Shown one piece after another: positions 13,201 to 26,097 of a stretch of 64,000 bases of DNA. The position numbers and the translations under genes are program-made. Position 1 is the first letter of the stretch; every line of letters starts with the position of its first letter. Origin of the DNA: Hybos culiciformis (taxonomy: Eukaryota; Arthropoda; Insecta; Diptera; Hybotidae); assembly GCA_964007475.1 (NCBI GenBank), contig OZ023275.1, positions 36,947,381 to 37,011,380 of the forward strand, given 5' to 3'. Below the pieces are notes generated by a model that worked only from the letters and a program-made list of their open reading frames with translations, had not been told where the DNA came from and did no database searches.

Positions 13201-16200
13201 TGCATAACTTAACTATGAACACAAAAATCTATTTATTTTGCTAAAAAAAAGAATTTTATTTTTTAACTTTCTATCTTACTCAAAGAAAATTATGTGTATT
13301 TGTAGAAAAGATGACTTTCTTAGGAGGAAACTGGTCAGAAAATTTTGTATGCAGAATTTTTTGTTTTTTTTTTTTGTTTTTACCTTTCAGCTGACACTGT
13401 ACATGTATTTTTTATAATAAATAACTAAGCTGCCAAACTGGCATACATATGTTTTGCTTTAGCAACTTGGCTTGTTAATATATATTTCTATGAATGAAAT
13501 TTTAACTATTAAGTGTCTTTATAGGCATAATTATGAAAAAAAAAAAAACAAAAATTTAGTTCATGAAAAGAAAATCAATTTTATAATATGACTATAATAA
13601 TAATAAACAAATTAATGTTGATGTTATAGGCCACAGTAAATATTTTTAATAACATTAATATAATAATTGTGACCTAAGATGTCAAGTTTGCTTAACTTAT
13701 TTCTAAATTTTCAACCTTCTTCTTATTTAATTTGACTTTTGAACTGTTACAACATTATATTTTTCACACTATTACTTACGTTAAGATATATAACAATGTT
13801 TAATTAATTTTATATCAAATACAAAAATAATAGTAACAACCTTCTTTAAAAAAAAACAACATGCAATGACCTTATCTAGTCCAAGTCCAAGATACTGCGA
13901 TCCTCGAAGCTAATCAAAATTAATTTTCATTTAAATCAAAACATAAATATATAACTATCTGTACGACATAAAATACATATAATTATTTGAAAAAATTATT
14001 TCATGTTTCAATTTCAAAGCTTTTCATATTCATAAAAAAATATGTATTTGTTTGTATGCACATATGTACTGTACATAAGCATGTATTTCAAGAAATTAAT
14101 TAAGTTAAAAAAAAAAAAAAAAGTATCTTTACAAAATTGAATAACAGTAATTGGAGTACAATTTTAAAGTTACTTTTTTCACGTAAGTACCATATGCTAC
14201 ACCACAATGAAATAAGCATGTGCGCAATCGAATAAAAACTTGATTATCGTAAATTTTTCGTTCATAAATTTTTATTTTGCATTTTTAAGAAAAAAAAAAA
14301 AAAACTCGAAATTGTAAATAAATAACAAAATAACCAGTTCAAATTTATTGTACACGACTATATTGATAACTTCAGATATTTCATTAAATTGTTTAAAAGT
14401 CAGATTTCGCATTCACTAAGTTTATGAGCAATTTAACTGAAACTTTAAACGACTTTTCTGGGTACGATATGGTTACAGTTTTTCCTTCCCGCTATAATTT
14501 TTCAATCAAATTTTATGTTTAAAATGACATCGATTTAGATTTTCTGCAATATGTACTAAAATTCATATTTGTTATACAAAGTATCTTTTCTACAGATTTT
14601 AGACAATATTCTTGCCCTACATAATTTCTTGACTTTCAGTGGGCCATTAAAATTAATATAGTTAAATGGGTATTTTGTATTCCTATAAAATGTAATGAAA
14701 AATAAAATTTTATAATAATATACATAATATTAAAATTAAAAATTGAAATGTCGTTAAGCTTAACAAATTATTAACTAAGTACATTAAGTGTAAATTTATG
14801 ATATGCTAAAAGTAGTAAGGCGGCTTACCACCACTTCATATTTTAAAAATTCTCCAATTTCAATAAAATAATTTTATTTTAAATTATATTTGAATTAAAG
14901 CTAGAACGGATTTACATGAGATTTATTCAACATGGTACGAAGTAATTGCATATTTAAATATTTGTAATGACACAAAATTATTCTACTTTAAAAGTCAAGT
15001 GAATACGTTATGAAAAGAAGTGCAAAATTTTGCGTTATATACGCAAAATAACAGACATCTAATTTATTTATACATAATGTACCTAACACTAACTATAATA
15101 ATAGAATTTAAACTTACATGATCGCCGCCCATCGACTTCAAAAATATATTTGAAGTTTTTTTTTTTTATTTTCTTGCATACAACCTTGAATTAACTTAAA
15201 ATCAATATAAAAACTCAAACTTTCAATTTGTCAAGTTGAGTGCACTTAAATAATTTGTCAGGTTATTGATTCAATATTATGTAAGTTGTAAAATAATGTT
15301 TTTATGTAAAATTTTAAAAGTTAATATAATATTGAGAAAAATGCTTAAAATTTCGCAACTAAAGTTTGACTTCACAATATTTTCCAAAGAGATAAAGTAA
15401 AATCTTTAAATTCTTTATCTTATCTTGTTTTGTATATTTGAGCTGATTTGCGAACTTAAATAGATCGTGGGTTATAAAGATATTATTACAGTTTTATGAG
15501 AAATGTATTATAATAAAAGTGATTGCTCTTGAAAGTCCTTAAAATATAACTCAACTAGTGTTTTTAATATGTAACTTAATAATCAAAAAAATGTCTATCT
15601 AATTTTACTATTGAACTTAAATCAGATTTGTATTTGTTAATTTTGTTCAATTTTGTCAAAGAATAAGAATTTTCAATTAAATCAAAAATCATATATACCA
15701 TTATGAATGTAATTTAATAAAAGAAAAAGTTTTTATTTTTTTGCAATAACTAAATTTTCGAGCTAGTTAAAAAGTAAAAGTTAAATATTGATAAAAAAAA
15801 AAGTATTTATATTATACATATTTTTCTTTGCCTTATTTCTACGAAATAGAAAATATTTTTATTGTATCAATTATATATTTCAATTCTCACGCAATATCTC
15901 ATCAAATATTAAGATTTATGTAGAAAGTGAATTTTTTTTTAACTGACAATTCAGTGTATTTTCCATTTAAAAGTTAATTTTACAGCAAATAAAAGCAACA
16001 TTATTTGCTGTAATCAACCAAGAAATGAAAAAAAAAAATGTGTTTTACACAATCATTATATATTTTGCACATAATAATTTTATTTTTATTTTTTTTTGTA
16101 ATACAATTCAAAAATTTATAAAAAAAATAAAACAAAATATTTATCATAACTTCAACACTAAATGTGTTAGGAGTTTTTCACTTCAATTTTTCAAATGAAA

Positions 16201-19200
16201 AGATAAATTAGGTACTGGGGGTACTACAGTAAATAACATAATTATGTTAAAAATATTTTAACAAACTTGGATTAATGTCAGATATTAAAGATTCACCGAA
16301 ATTAAAGTATATTCAATTCTGTAGAAAACAGGATTTAAGTTGAAATCTTGTTCTTTTGTAGTTGTATTACAGCCTGCAAATGTATCAAAGATCAGTTGCT
16401 CATTACTTCTATAAGTATTATTGTAATTTTTATCCTTTCTAGTTTTGTTTCCTAATATATATATAATCCGAACTTATAAAAACATCTTTGCGCCATATAG
16501 TATCATCCAATTTTTTTTTCCAAAAAAAAATTTTTTTTATCATTTTTAATAATGCTTACGACAATACATATAATGATTAAAATATAATTGAAATAAAATA
16601 AAAAATAAAAATTCATTTTGTTAAAACCAGATTTTCATTTGTTTTTAAAATAATTTAAATTAAAATTTTCTCAAACATAAATCATCTTTTAATTTTTCAT
16701 ATCAATTGTCTGAAAAATCTGAAGAAATAAAAAAAAAACTGAATTTTAATGTTAGAAAACTAAATAATTGGAATTTTGTTTTTAGTTTAATTAGATTAAT
16801 AATAAGTTAAGAAAATTTCTATTTTTATATTAAATGAATTTCATCATTTAGGTTTTGTAAAAATGGACTTTTTTAAAAGTGTTCCAAGTTGCAATTACTC
16901 ACAAACAGTTTTTCGAAATCATAATGCATATGAGATGACTACTGAAAAATTAAATCGTGAATGTTTTTGTTACTCCTATTGAATTTTCGTAGGGAAAAAT
17001 AATTTATTGAAAACTTTAAATGAATTTTTCATATAATTATAATATTTTCAACAATTCGTGAAAATTAAAAATAACATCACATTTATAATAATCATTATGA
17101 TAATATATATGATCGTCATCGGTAAACATAGACAAAGGAATTTAACATAAAAAAATGATCAAATAATTCAGCAATGTAAAATTAATTATAAATTACTAAT
17201 TTTTCATTTTTTTTATTTATTTATTAAGTATTAAAAAAAAAATATTATTAAATTACAGAAGCTTATATCAAAGTTTTAAAATTATCTATTAAAAATAGAA
17301 AAAAAATTCAAGGTCTAAATTTCACATGCCAATAATTAATTGCTTATTCATTGATTTTTTATTACTTATTATAAAAAATATTGAATTTTTGTAATTTATT
17401 TATAATATTTTTATATATAAAAATAATAACAAGTTACTATACTAACTATAATAGTTAAAAAAAAAAAAACTAGTTACTCTAAGATAAAAATATTTTTAAT
17501 TTTTTATTTATTTTTTTTTTTGTAATATAGAAAGAAAATATTTTCTAAGAATTTAACGCTATAAATTTCATTTCTATTTCTAGTTTAATAAACTCAAAAA
17601 AAAATAAAAAATAAAAAAAAACTAAATAAAAATATTATTTGCGGATTTCTCCTTTTTAATACCAAGTATCACTTTTTTCTGCTTCTTCGTCTTCTTAAAG
17701 CTTCATTTCATAATTTGTTTGCGAAAAGAAGTTCCATATTCATAAATACGGTGTATTTGAATAGTTTATATTTTATTTCAGATTGTTCTTAACATATTTT
17801 ATAATTTAAGTCTCATTATTTCTATATAAAATATAGTATCCATCCAATAAGTTCCTTCATAGTGTTCATAGTGTGGATAAATCAAATTTATATATTTCAT
17901 TTAAAACAAAAGTTTACTATTCCTTATCTTGATTTCTTTATTATAAAACTCTGCTGTTTTACCAGTTTTCTATTTTTATTCCAACTATATAAAAAAACCT
18001 ATAGTGTTCTATCTATACAATCTTGTACACATTATGCGCGTTCTTATAAAATTGTACTTATATTTAAACAAAAAGGAGCATCTTTTTTATTTAATTTTTT
18101 TTTTTTTTTTTTTAATAAAATGAAAACAAAAAACTAGTTCAAATTACATATTTAAGTATGTATAAAAAAAAAAAATTCATCTGAATCAGATTACCTGTAT
18201 GTACTTATGGCCAACATTTAATTATTCTAGAATCTATATATAAATGCGATGATATATTTCTTGTCTACATTTTTCTTTATTCAATATATATAATTTTTTC
18301 TTTATTTTGGGATTTTATTCCAGAGAAAGTTTTAAAAAAAAAATTTTAATTTAAAATACAAAATCGTAAAATCATTTCAGTTTTCGAAAACAAAATAGTT
18401 ATATAGATATATGTATATAAATGTAAGCCTTTAATCAATTTCTCGAAAAACATTATAAGATTATGTGAGCTTAAAGTATTTTGTTTTCAATCTATTTGTG
18501 GATAACACAATATATTTTATTTTAATCACAAAAATATAACAACAAAGTAAATAAATTTGTTATGAATTTCAATAATATCGGGAAAATTTCGGTGCTTTCA
18601 AATTATTGCATTGATTTTCTAATGATAAATCTGTGGGATCCTTATGTGTACGAATATATTGCTAAGGAATCTTTTATATAATTATTATTATGAAACAAAT
18701 CAAATTATATTGAATATATATTTATTTTAAAGTTCTTGAAAGTATATCGTAATCATATTTGAGTATTATGCCTTTGTGAACTTAGTATTTAATATTAAAA
18801 TGATGTGCATTAGTTATTTTTAATATAAATTTAAATTTACATCTGAAATCAAAAAAAATGTGTATTAATTCTGAACGTGATGATTTATTTTTATTATCAT
18901 TTGTAGAGATAATTATGTACTAATAAATCATAATATAACACATATAGTTAATATGAATAAATACAAATGTTATAATTATACATATTATACATAAATATTA
19001 TATATTTATAATATCAACTTTTAAAGTATTATATTTATGTACTGAAACACAAACTATCTGAGTATCTATAGTATAAAACATTTCTGTTATTTGATCTTAT
19101 TTGGTTACGTACATACACGGCTATGTATATTAAAAGAATCAAATAAAAACAAGTTTAAAATACTTATACCTATATTCTACAATGATTTTTAATCTAAAGT

Positions 19201-19891
19201 ATCATATGTGATATCAAATCAACAAAAAAAAAAAAACAGGGTGTATTAGCTTAATGTGAATTATTGAATTGAATGAAATTTTTTTTTAATTCATATAAAA
19301 TCTTTTGTGGTAAGAAAGCAAAAAAATAAAAAATTAAATAAGAATCTCACTATAAAAATGTTTTTAATACAAATAAAATCAATTAAATATTCTTACCTGA
19401 TGGAAAATCGTTTCAAATCAACATTAGTGGCACAATCCTAAAAAAAAAAAAATTCTTTATTAAATTTAAAAAATCGCAAATAATATATAATTATTATTTG
19501 TTTATTAATTTGATTTTGTATAAGATAAACATAAATTTTCGATGAGATCAAAGATGTAATCTGCGCGGGTTTTTGGTTCTAAAATATTTTTTTTTTACCC
19601 GAGCAGACTTTGGCAATACTCAGCAAAATATACTTAATTCAATGCAGCGCTCGAAGAAAATAAAATGTCAGTACCCATATGAATTAATTTATTCAAATTG
19701 TGAAAATTCTTACATAAACATTTCTCTTTTTTTTGTTATTCACCCTCTACTAATTTTTTATCTGCAGCAATTAATTACGTTTTATTTACTGATTATGAAG
19801 GGAATTTATCAGTTTTCAGTTTTATCAAAGCTCTTCAAACTTTTTCTTATTATCTTTAAATTTTGTTCATAAAATTGTTTTTAGAATATAA
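7285..19891. other. AT-rich non-coding stretch upstream of the GTPase-like gene
   Basis: About 12.6 kb without a convincing gene. The longest frames (8195-8494, 12300-12602, 17862-18137 and 19573-19872, all +, 91 to 100 codons) are low in complexity, share no recognisable motif, and fit chance in this base composition. A cluster of CGTGACTCG words at 7542-7911 is listed separately. A short (AGTTCA)n run sits near 9000-9020. The last few hundred bases should contain the promoter of the downstream gene, but I cannot point to a specific TATA box or start site. Confidence 0.55.
7542..7911 (+). repeat. Dispersed CGTGACTCG words, four exact copies
   Basis: Exact CGTGACTCG occurs at 7542-7550, 7701-7709, 7890-7898 and 7903-7911, with a weaker copy (TTGACTCG) near 7631. 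These GC-richer words are conspicuous in the surrounding AT-rich DNA. They may mark a decayed repeat or a cluster of protein binding sites. Confidence 0.45.
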
Positions 19892-19957
19892 AAAAAGGTT
19901 TTGTGTGACTTTAAAATATATCTGGCTTTAAAGAAGGACAGTGAAGTTTTACCAGAT

Positions 19958-22900
19958 ATGTGTCAAATCAATTTTTTGTTAAAAAATCAATATATTTTAA
20001 TTCTTCTTTCTTTTTTAATTCGCTATGTTATTTCAAATGAGCTGGACGCTATTGAGTATACATTAAATTTGGTTCAAAAAGGCGGAAAACAAAGTGAGAC
20101 AAGAAGCTATGACAAGATTATATTAGTATTAGGAAATTCTGGTGCTGGGAAAACAACTTTTACTCAATATATTGCCGGCGATGACAGTAGTTTAATTTCA
20201 AAAGAATTGGGACATAATACAGGCGAATATATAATTGAAGATTTGGACAACAAAATTAGCAGTGGCACAATATCATCAACAACAATATATCCTGAATTAT
20301 ATTTCGATGAAAATTCGAATTCAGCTTTTTATGATTGCCCTGGATTCAATGACAATAGAAATGCAACAATTGATATTGCAGCTCAATATTTCATTCATAA
20401 TGTTATAGATTCTGCTAGAGCTATTAAAACTGTTTTTATCATCAATCATAATTCATTGAAGGAAGGAGTTGATCGTACTGATTTTATGAATTTATTGAAA
20501 CATGCTACAATATTTTTTAGAGATATTGTGAAATATAATCAAAGTGTAGCACTTATAGCAACAAAAGTTGACAATGCGTACCAACAACAAGGTGAAAATT
20601 TTACATTATATTCCGATGAAAAAATTATCAACAACATTGGGAAATTTCTAGATAATGTCAAAAATTCAATTAATAAAATTTTAAATGAAAATATTCTAGA
20701 TGATTCGAAAACAAAAATTTATTTAGACTCAATTAAAATAATAAATATTTTACTTCACAAAGAAAATGATCAATTCACGAAAATTAATATTTTTAGACGG
20801 CCCGACGAGATCGGTCCAGTCAGCAACATCAAACTATTGCAAGAAGGAAAATTGTCAATTGAGAAAACTTTGTTTGAATCTATGAAATATACAGAAGTTG
20901 AGAAACATGATTTCGGTTTCACCATTTCAGATAATTCTCAAAATTATATTCACGATTTGGTCGAATTAATAAATGAAGATATAGGTAATAAAATTGAGCT
21001 AATCTCGGAACGTGTTGAAAAATTCTACACTAGTGTGGAAAATAGCGCAAAGGAAATTCATTTGCTTAGAAGTAATCTAAAAGATGGTTATGATATGTTA
21101 TCAAACATTATCACAATCATAGATTATATTGAAAAACCTCGTGAACTTCTAAAATATATCATTGCTGGCCTTAATGATCTAAATATTCCTATTTCTGATG
21201 AAATTTTCAATAATATAACACGATATGATAATTTTGTGAGTTTTTTGGAAAAAATAAATCCAAAATCAATTAAACTTACACCTAGACACTGGGTGAAGCC
21301 GTTCGAAAAAACAATAAATATTCTTTATGATTCTGGTAATGTTTATAATTTTTATGTGAATTTATTTATAAAACTATCTGAGTACAGCATACAAAAAAAA
21401 ATTGATAATTATAAATATAATTTCAAAGATTTAGAGGAATCATTTCATTTAAAAGATTATGAGGAGGAATCAATAACAGGAGAAATATTAACAACATTTG
21501 TAAACGACATTTACAAAGATGAAATTGGTACCGGACAAGGTATTCGAGGTTTTGATGATATCAAAAATGTTGAAATAAATAAAATAAAAAGAAAATTTTT
21601 ATTCAATATGTTAAATCATACTATAAATTCATCTGCAGAAACTAAATGCGAAAATTCAAATGAACTTCTAATCAAAGGAAATTACATTAAGTTAAGTAAA
21701 ATTGAAAATATTTGTAAACAAGATTTGAAATCGATTGAAATCTACAGTGTAACAAAAGTTTTTATTGACAATGACTTTAATGTCGAAAAAGGTAAAAAAT
21801 TAAAAATTGCTATTATAGCTCCTACTTGGGAAATAATAGATAAAAGAAATATTATTTTAAATGGAAAAAATTGTGCGCACAGGTTAGATGGAAAATCAAA
21901 TGAAATTTATGCTAACTATGAAGGCCAAGATCAGGCACATTTTTTCGGATTTGGTAAATTCCTATTAAATGAAGAGAATCTATTGATATTAACAAATGAT
22001 TGTAGTCTTGAAAATAATAATAATGCTTTATCAGTTATAAATGAAAATTCCAGAGAGCTAGCCATTAATGTAAATAATTTCAAAATTTTAGCTTTTTCAC
22101 ATTTAGATAATTACTTCCGCCAATCACAATTAAATGAATTTTTGGCTATGATAAATGAGAAAATTGAAATTAGAAACTTTTATGATCTTTACGGCTTTAA
22201 AGATGAATTACTAAAAATGGAAAAAGAATTTTTCAAATTAACTAAGAAAATTTCATTTCTACCAATTTATCAATCATTCGCTAACAGATTAATGGAATAT
22301 TCTCAAAAAACAAAATTAGAAAATGAACATAAAATATTTCTCAGTTATTTATATTCATCGACTTTGAGTAAATTAAGTAGCTTAAAATTGAAATTAGAGG
22401 ATAATTTAATAGTTGATATTAAAGGATTTTTAGAATATGCAATTACAAATATAGAATCATTTAAAAAATCTAAAACAAAAGAAATTATAATTAAAACAAA
22501 TCGAGTTTATAAAAATGATATTGATTTGAAAATTAATGAAGGTAATTACTTTATTGAATCACATATTATTCCAGAACTTAATAATATCAATAAAGAAATG
22601 GATGTAGATCTAACTAATTTGATTAATGAAGCCATTGTATTAGAAAAGGAAGCTGAAAAAGAAAGAGATCATTTAATTGAAGTTAGAAAACAGCTTATTG
22701 CAGCACAACGTTGGAAACTTTTATCTGGAATTTTTAAAGGATTAGGGATGGTGTTCGGTATGTTGGGATCTTTTGGTTCCGTAGTTGGGAAAATATTTGA
22801 TGCAGGAAGTTCAATTACTGATTCACTTGCAGTTAATCCGGAATATTCAAAGCCGATTCCACCACCCAAAGGAGTTTCTAATTTACTAAAAGATACAAAA

Positions 22901-24589
22901 GAATTTATTGAAAAAATGGACAAAGAGAAAATTGAAATTATTGAACACCAAGAATCTGTATTAAATGAGGTCAGTCATAAATATCCAAAATATTTAACTG
23001 ATCTTTCTGAAGAAATTTCAACAATTAAGAATGATCCAAATATTGAATTCGTTTCCGAGAAACTAGATAGAATACAAAAAGCTATTGATAATAAATTAGT
23101 TAAATTATCCGATAACGATAAAACTGATTTTCAATTTATTTCAGAAACTGATGCAGAAACTGATGCAGAAACTGATGCAGATGATAAAGAATCAAAAGGA
23201 ATTGAAAATACATTAAATCATTTGAAGGATATTTATAATGTTGGCACACATTTCTATGGAGTTTATAAAACTTTTAAAGAAAATAAAAATAAAATTCAAG
23301 AAGTCAGTAATGCTATCAAATTTTTGGGTGAAAAAATTCAACAACTTAAAATCTATGAACAAACTATTGAGAATATTTATAAACCGTTTTTAAAAAATAT
23401 GGTTAATGACATAGAAAATGTTATTCATAAAATGTCAAAAAGCTCATTAATATCATTAGATGTACAACGATGGAATATTCAAGGTTCGCTGAAAGATATA
23501 AAAAACCATTTAAAACAAATAACCGAAGGATTCGATAATCAAGATAAAATTTTATTTCAAATGAATAAAATTGAAGAAATTATTGATGTAACAATTAATA
23601 TCTACAATCGAATACAAATTTATAATGAGCAAAAAACATTAGCCGATCATTTAGTGAATTTACAATTAGCCGGTTCAAATGGTATCACCGTTAAGGATCC
23701 GGAACTTGATAAAACAATGACGGAAATCGAGACAACTATTAAATCAAATATCATATTGAATATATATGAAAGTGCTATAAGCGGTTTAAAACAATTTATT
23801 TTTCCATTTGCTGAATTTTATTTTGATGAATTTAATTTGCCAGAAAATTTAAAAACTAATGACGTACAAAATGTTATCGAAACTGCAATTATAAGAATTG
23901 AAAATTTACAAAATTCATTAGTGAAAGCTGAAAGAACTATTAATAAAAAATATGATGACTATTTAATTCAAGGTGACTTCAATAGTGATTCTAAAATATC
24001 TGAACCATTTTATATTTGGAATAATGAAGAATATAAAGATATTATTTATGATTTATTGGATGGCAAAGAAGTTATTATAAAAGCTGATGTAACCAGGGCA
24101 CCACGGAAAAATGCTGTAAAATTTAGAGAAATCGATTTGCAATTGAAATCTAAAAAAAAATCACAACAAAAAGAAATTAACGAATTATTAGAAGAACTTG
24201 AGGTAAATGTAACACATTATGGTAATTCACATTACAGGTGTGATAGCAGATTTTATGTTATTCACAGTGAAAGTCAATGTATCACTTACAGTTTCGAAAG
24301 AAATGATAGAGGAGAGCGAACAAAGAAAAATGAAGTTTATAGAAAATTAAAAGAATCCGATTTTATGCTCAGCCCTTATACAATGTGGAGTATTCAATTA
24401 ATTAATAATTCATATTTTGATTTTTCTCAATTTAGTAAATACAAAAAGCTTATTAGTTTAGAACTATCGGGCGATGGACAATATGTTAATCAAAAATCTG
24501 ATATATGTAATAGCAATTTAAAATCATATTATCAGTCGGATAAAGGGAGTTCTGAAACAGAAATCATGTTTATGAATTTATTCTTTTAA
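19958..24589 (+). CDS. Large P-loop GTPase-like protein with N-terminal signal-like segment
   Basis: One uninterrupted frame of 1543 codons. ATG 19958 is the first Met: the frame opens after a TAA at 19889-19891, and the only earlier possible start is TTG 19901. This start puts a hydrophobic signal-like segment (YILILLSFLIRYVIS, about residues 12-26) right at the N terminus, before NELDAIEYTLNLV. Next comes a GTPase-type domain: P-loop GNSGAGKTT (59-67), DCPG switch (126-129) and TKVD (202-205), which together suggest the TRAFAC/AIG1-septin-like group. The rest is mostly predicted helix and coiled coil. A glycine-rich hydrophobic stretch follows W919 (LLSGIFKGLGMVFGMLGSFG onward, to about 953), and an acidic (ETDA)3 repeat is at 1063-1074. 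I recall uncharacterised insect proteins with this N-terminal arrangement. The function is unknown. If the signal works, the protein would enter the ER, which is odd for a GTPase. No intron, frameshift or stop is seen. Confidence 0.88.
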   Translation: MCQINFLLKNQYILILLSFLIRYVISNELDAIEYTLNLVQKGGKQSETRSYDKIILVLGNSGAGKTTFTQYIAGDDSSLISKELGHNTGEYIIEDLDNKISSGTISSTTIYPELYFDENSNSAFYDCPGFNDNRNATIDIAAQYFIHNVIDSARAIKTVFIINHNSLKEGVDRTDFMNLLKHATIFFRDIVKYNQSVALIATKVDNAYQQQGENFTLYSDEKIINNIGKFLDNVKNSINKILNENILDDSKTKIYLDSIKIINILLHKENDQFTKINIFRRPDEIGPVSNIKLLQEGKLSIEKTLFESMKYTEVEKHDFGFTISDNSQNYIHDLVELINEDIGNKIELISERVEKFYTSVENSAKEIHLLRSNLKDGYDMLSNIITIIDYIEKPRELLKYIIAGLNDLNIPISDEIFNNITRYDNFVSFLEKINPKSIKLTPRHWVKPFEKTINILYDSGNVYNFYVNLFIKLSEYSIQKKIDNYKYNFKDLEESFHLKDYEEESITGEILTTFVNDIYKDEIGTGQGIRGFDDIKNVEINKIKRKFLFNMLNHTINSSAETKCENSNELLIKGNYIKLSKIENICKQDLKSIEIYSVTKVFIDNDFNVEKGKKLKIAIIAPTWEIIDKRNIILNGKNCAHRLDGKSNEIYANYEGQDQAHFFGFGKFLLNEENLLILTNDCSLENNNNALSVINENSRELAINVNNFKILAFSHLDNYFRQSQLNEFLAMINEKIEIRNFYDLYGFKDELLKMEKEFFKLTKKISFLPIYQSFANRLMEYSQKTKLENEHKIFLSYLYSSTLSKLSSLKLKLEDNLIVDIKGFLEYAITNIESFKKSKTKEIIIKTNRVYKNDIDLKINEGNYFIESHIIPELNNINKEMDVDLTNLINEAIVLEKEAEKERDHLIEVRKQLIAAQRWKLLSGIFKGLGMVFGMLGSFGSVVGKIFDAGSSITDSLAVNPEYSKPIPPPKGVSNLLKDTKEFIEKMDKEKIEIIEHQESVLNEVSHKYPKYLTDLSEEISTIKNDPNIEFVSEKLDRIQKAIDNKLVKLSDNDKTDFQFISETDAETDAETDADDKESKGIENTLNHLKDIYNVGTHFYGVYKTFKENKNKIQEVSNAIKFLGEKIQQLKIYEQTIENIYKPFLKNMVNDIENVIHKMSKSSLISLDVQRWNIQGSLKDIKNHLKQITEGFDNQDKILFQMNKIEEIIDVTINIYNRIQIYNEQKTLADHLVNLQLAGSNGITVKDPELDKTMTEIETTIKSNIILNIYESAISGLKQFIFPFAEFYFDEFNLPENLKTNDVQNVIETAIIRIENLQNSLVKAERTINKKYDDYLIQGDFNSDSKISEPFYIWNNEEYKDIIYDLLDGKEVIIKADVTRAPRKNAVKFREIDLQLKSKKKSQQKEINELLEELEVNVTHYGNSHYRCDSRFYVIHSESQCITYSFERNDRGERTKKNEVYRKLKESDFMLSPYTMWSIQLINNSYFDFSQFSKYKKLISLELSGDGQYVNQKSDICNSNLKSYYQSDKGSSETEIMFMNLFF

Positions 24590-24660
24590 AAAGATTTAAT
24601 GTTATAAAAATTAATGATGTTATGCAAATTGTTCGTTAAAAATGTACAAGAAAAATTTTA

Positions 24661-24666
24661 AATAAA
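24661..24666 (+). terminator. Poly(A) signal AATAAA of the GTPase-like gene
   Basis: AATAAA lies about 70 bp after the TAA stop at 24587-24589, followed by an A run. The position suits a short 3' UTR. AATAAA is frequent by chance in DNA this AT-rich, so the call rests on position. Confidence 0.5.
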
Positions 24667-25475
24667 AAAAAAAACTCCATTTATATTATATTATGTGCAC
24701 TGTCTTATTTTGCAATTTTCTCATTAAAAATTTTTAAAACATTAATAAAATTAAAATTAAATAAAAAAAAAAAATTAAATACAAATTTCTTGGTTGTATA
24801 AATATTTGGCGAGTAATTGTTATCTCAATCAAATTTTATTATATTTTTCATTTCATGCAAAAGTAATTTTGTCAACAAAAATTCACTTACAAAATCATAC
24901 TGTGGGTAAATGAACATTTTGATGGCATTCAAGGATTATTAAAACAAATTTTATTTAAGTTAATATAAGTATATATTTTTTTTATTTAATTAAATCTTCT
25001 CACTTTAATTTTTGACAATAAATATCAATATTTATTTTACGTTTTTAAATTTTCAGGAATGGTTGTTTTTTTTTTTAAATAAGATGTTAAGACTTTTATA
25101 TTGACTTCAAAAAATATAATTTTCAAATAAAATCTTTGCTTTTTGTACAGCACGAATATTTTTTTAATTTTATATATATAATAATTTATGTATATATTTT
25201 CTATTAAAAAACAAATATAACTATTTTAATGCTTTAAAGTTGAATAAAGAAAAATAAAACATTATTGTCATATAAATATAATATGTTTAAAGAAATACCT
25301 TAACAATATAAAATTATATAAGTTTATTATTGAAATTAAAGTAATGCGAAGAAAATGCGCAATACTTAAATTAAAAAATAAAAATTATTTCAACTTTTAA
25401 AGATTCCTTTTAGAGTAGAATAAGAAATATCAGGTTCACATAATAAACTAAGCATATCATTATAATTTTATATTT
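24667..25475. other. AT-rich non-coding stretch
   Basis: I see nothing beyond A/T runs and TA-rich tracts between the GTPase-like gene and the hAT-type MITE. Confidence 0.55.
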
Positions 25476-25483
25476 ATGATGAT

Positions 25484-26097
25484 CATAGGATCTATAATAG
25501 AAATGGATGACTACTTCGTGCGCCGTTTCGAAAATTAAAAAAAAAAACAAAAAATTAAAAAGTAGTACTGAAAAGGAAAAAAACGTAAGCCGCTTTGACA
25601 AGCCGGTGACGATGCGCCTATTATAATCACTATATGATTTCTGTGGCTACTTACCAAAACTATTAGGGTCTCTTTACATAGGGAAAAATAATTTTCTGTA
25701 ATTGTTTAATTCATAGCTTAATTCCATCACACTTGTCTAACAAATGATTTTTTTCAAGTTTTCCATTATTTGACTTCCATCCTTTTATAATACAACCTTC
25801 ATTTTTAGATTATTCTTTGCTAAATTTCACAAAAAAAATTTTTTTTTTCTTCAAATTTAAAAATTTTGAAAATTATGATGACAAAATAATAATAAAAAAA
25901 AATTTCGATTACTTGATGTCGAGCCGGAAATAAATGAATAAAAACCCGGTTGAGCTTATTTAATAACGATACTTGCTTTTTTCCCTTTTCAAAAAGAAAA
26001 TGCGTCGTTGTTTACAAATTTTCAATTTTTGCCAACAACAACAATTTTCATACAAAATTTTGACAAGTAGTCATCCATTTCTATTATAGATCCTGTG
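25484..26097. mobile_element. hAT-type MITE with 8-bp target site duplication
   Basis: Terminal inverted repeats of 33 bp with one mismatch lie at 25484-25516 and 26065-26097. The left end begins CATAGGATCTATAATAG and the right end, read inward, CACAGGATCTATAATAG. Identical 8-bp direct repeats ATGATGAT flank it at 25476-25483 and 26098-26105. TIRs starting CA plus an 8-bp duplication are the hAT signature. The 614-bp body has no transposase frame, so it must be moved in trans. It lies about 0.9 kb downstream of the GTPase-like gene. Confidence 0.85.

Noticed and set aside
19901..19957. Start of the GTPase-like protein at 19901
   Set aside because: The codon at 19901 is TTG, not ATG. The first ATG (19958) places the hydrophobic segment exactly at the N terminus, so it is the better start.
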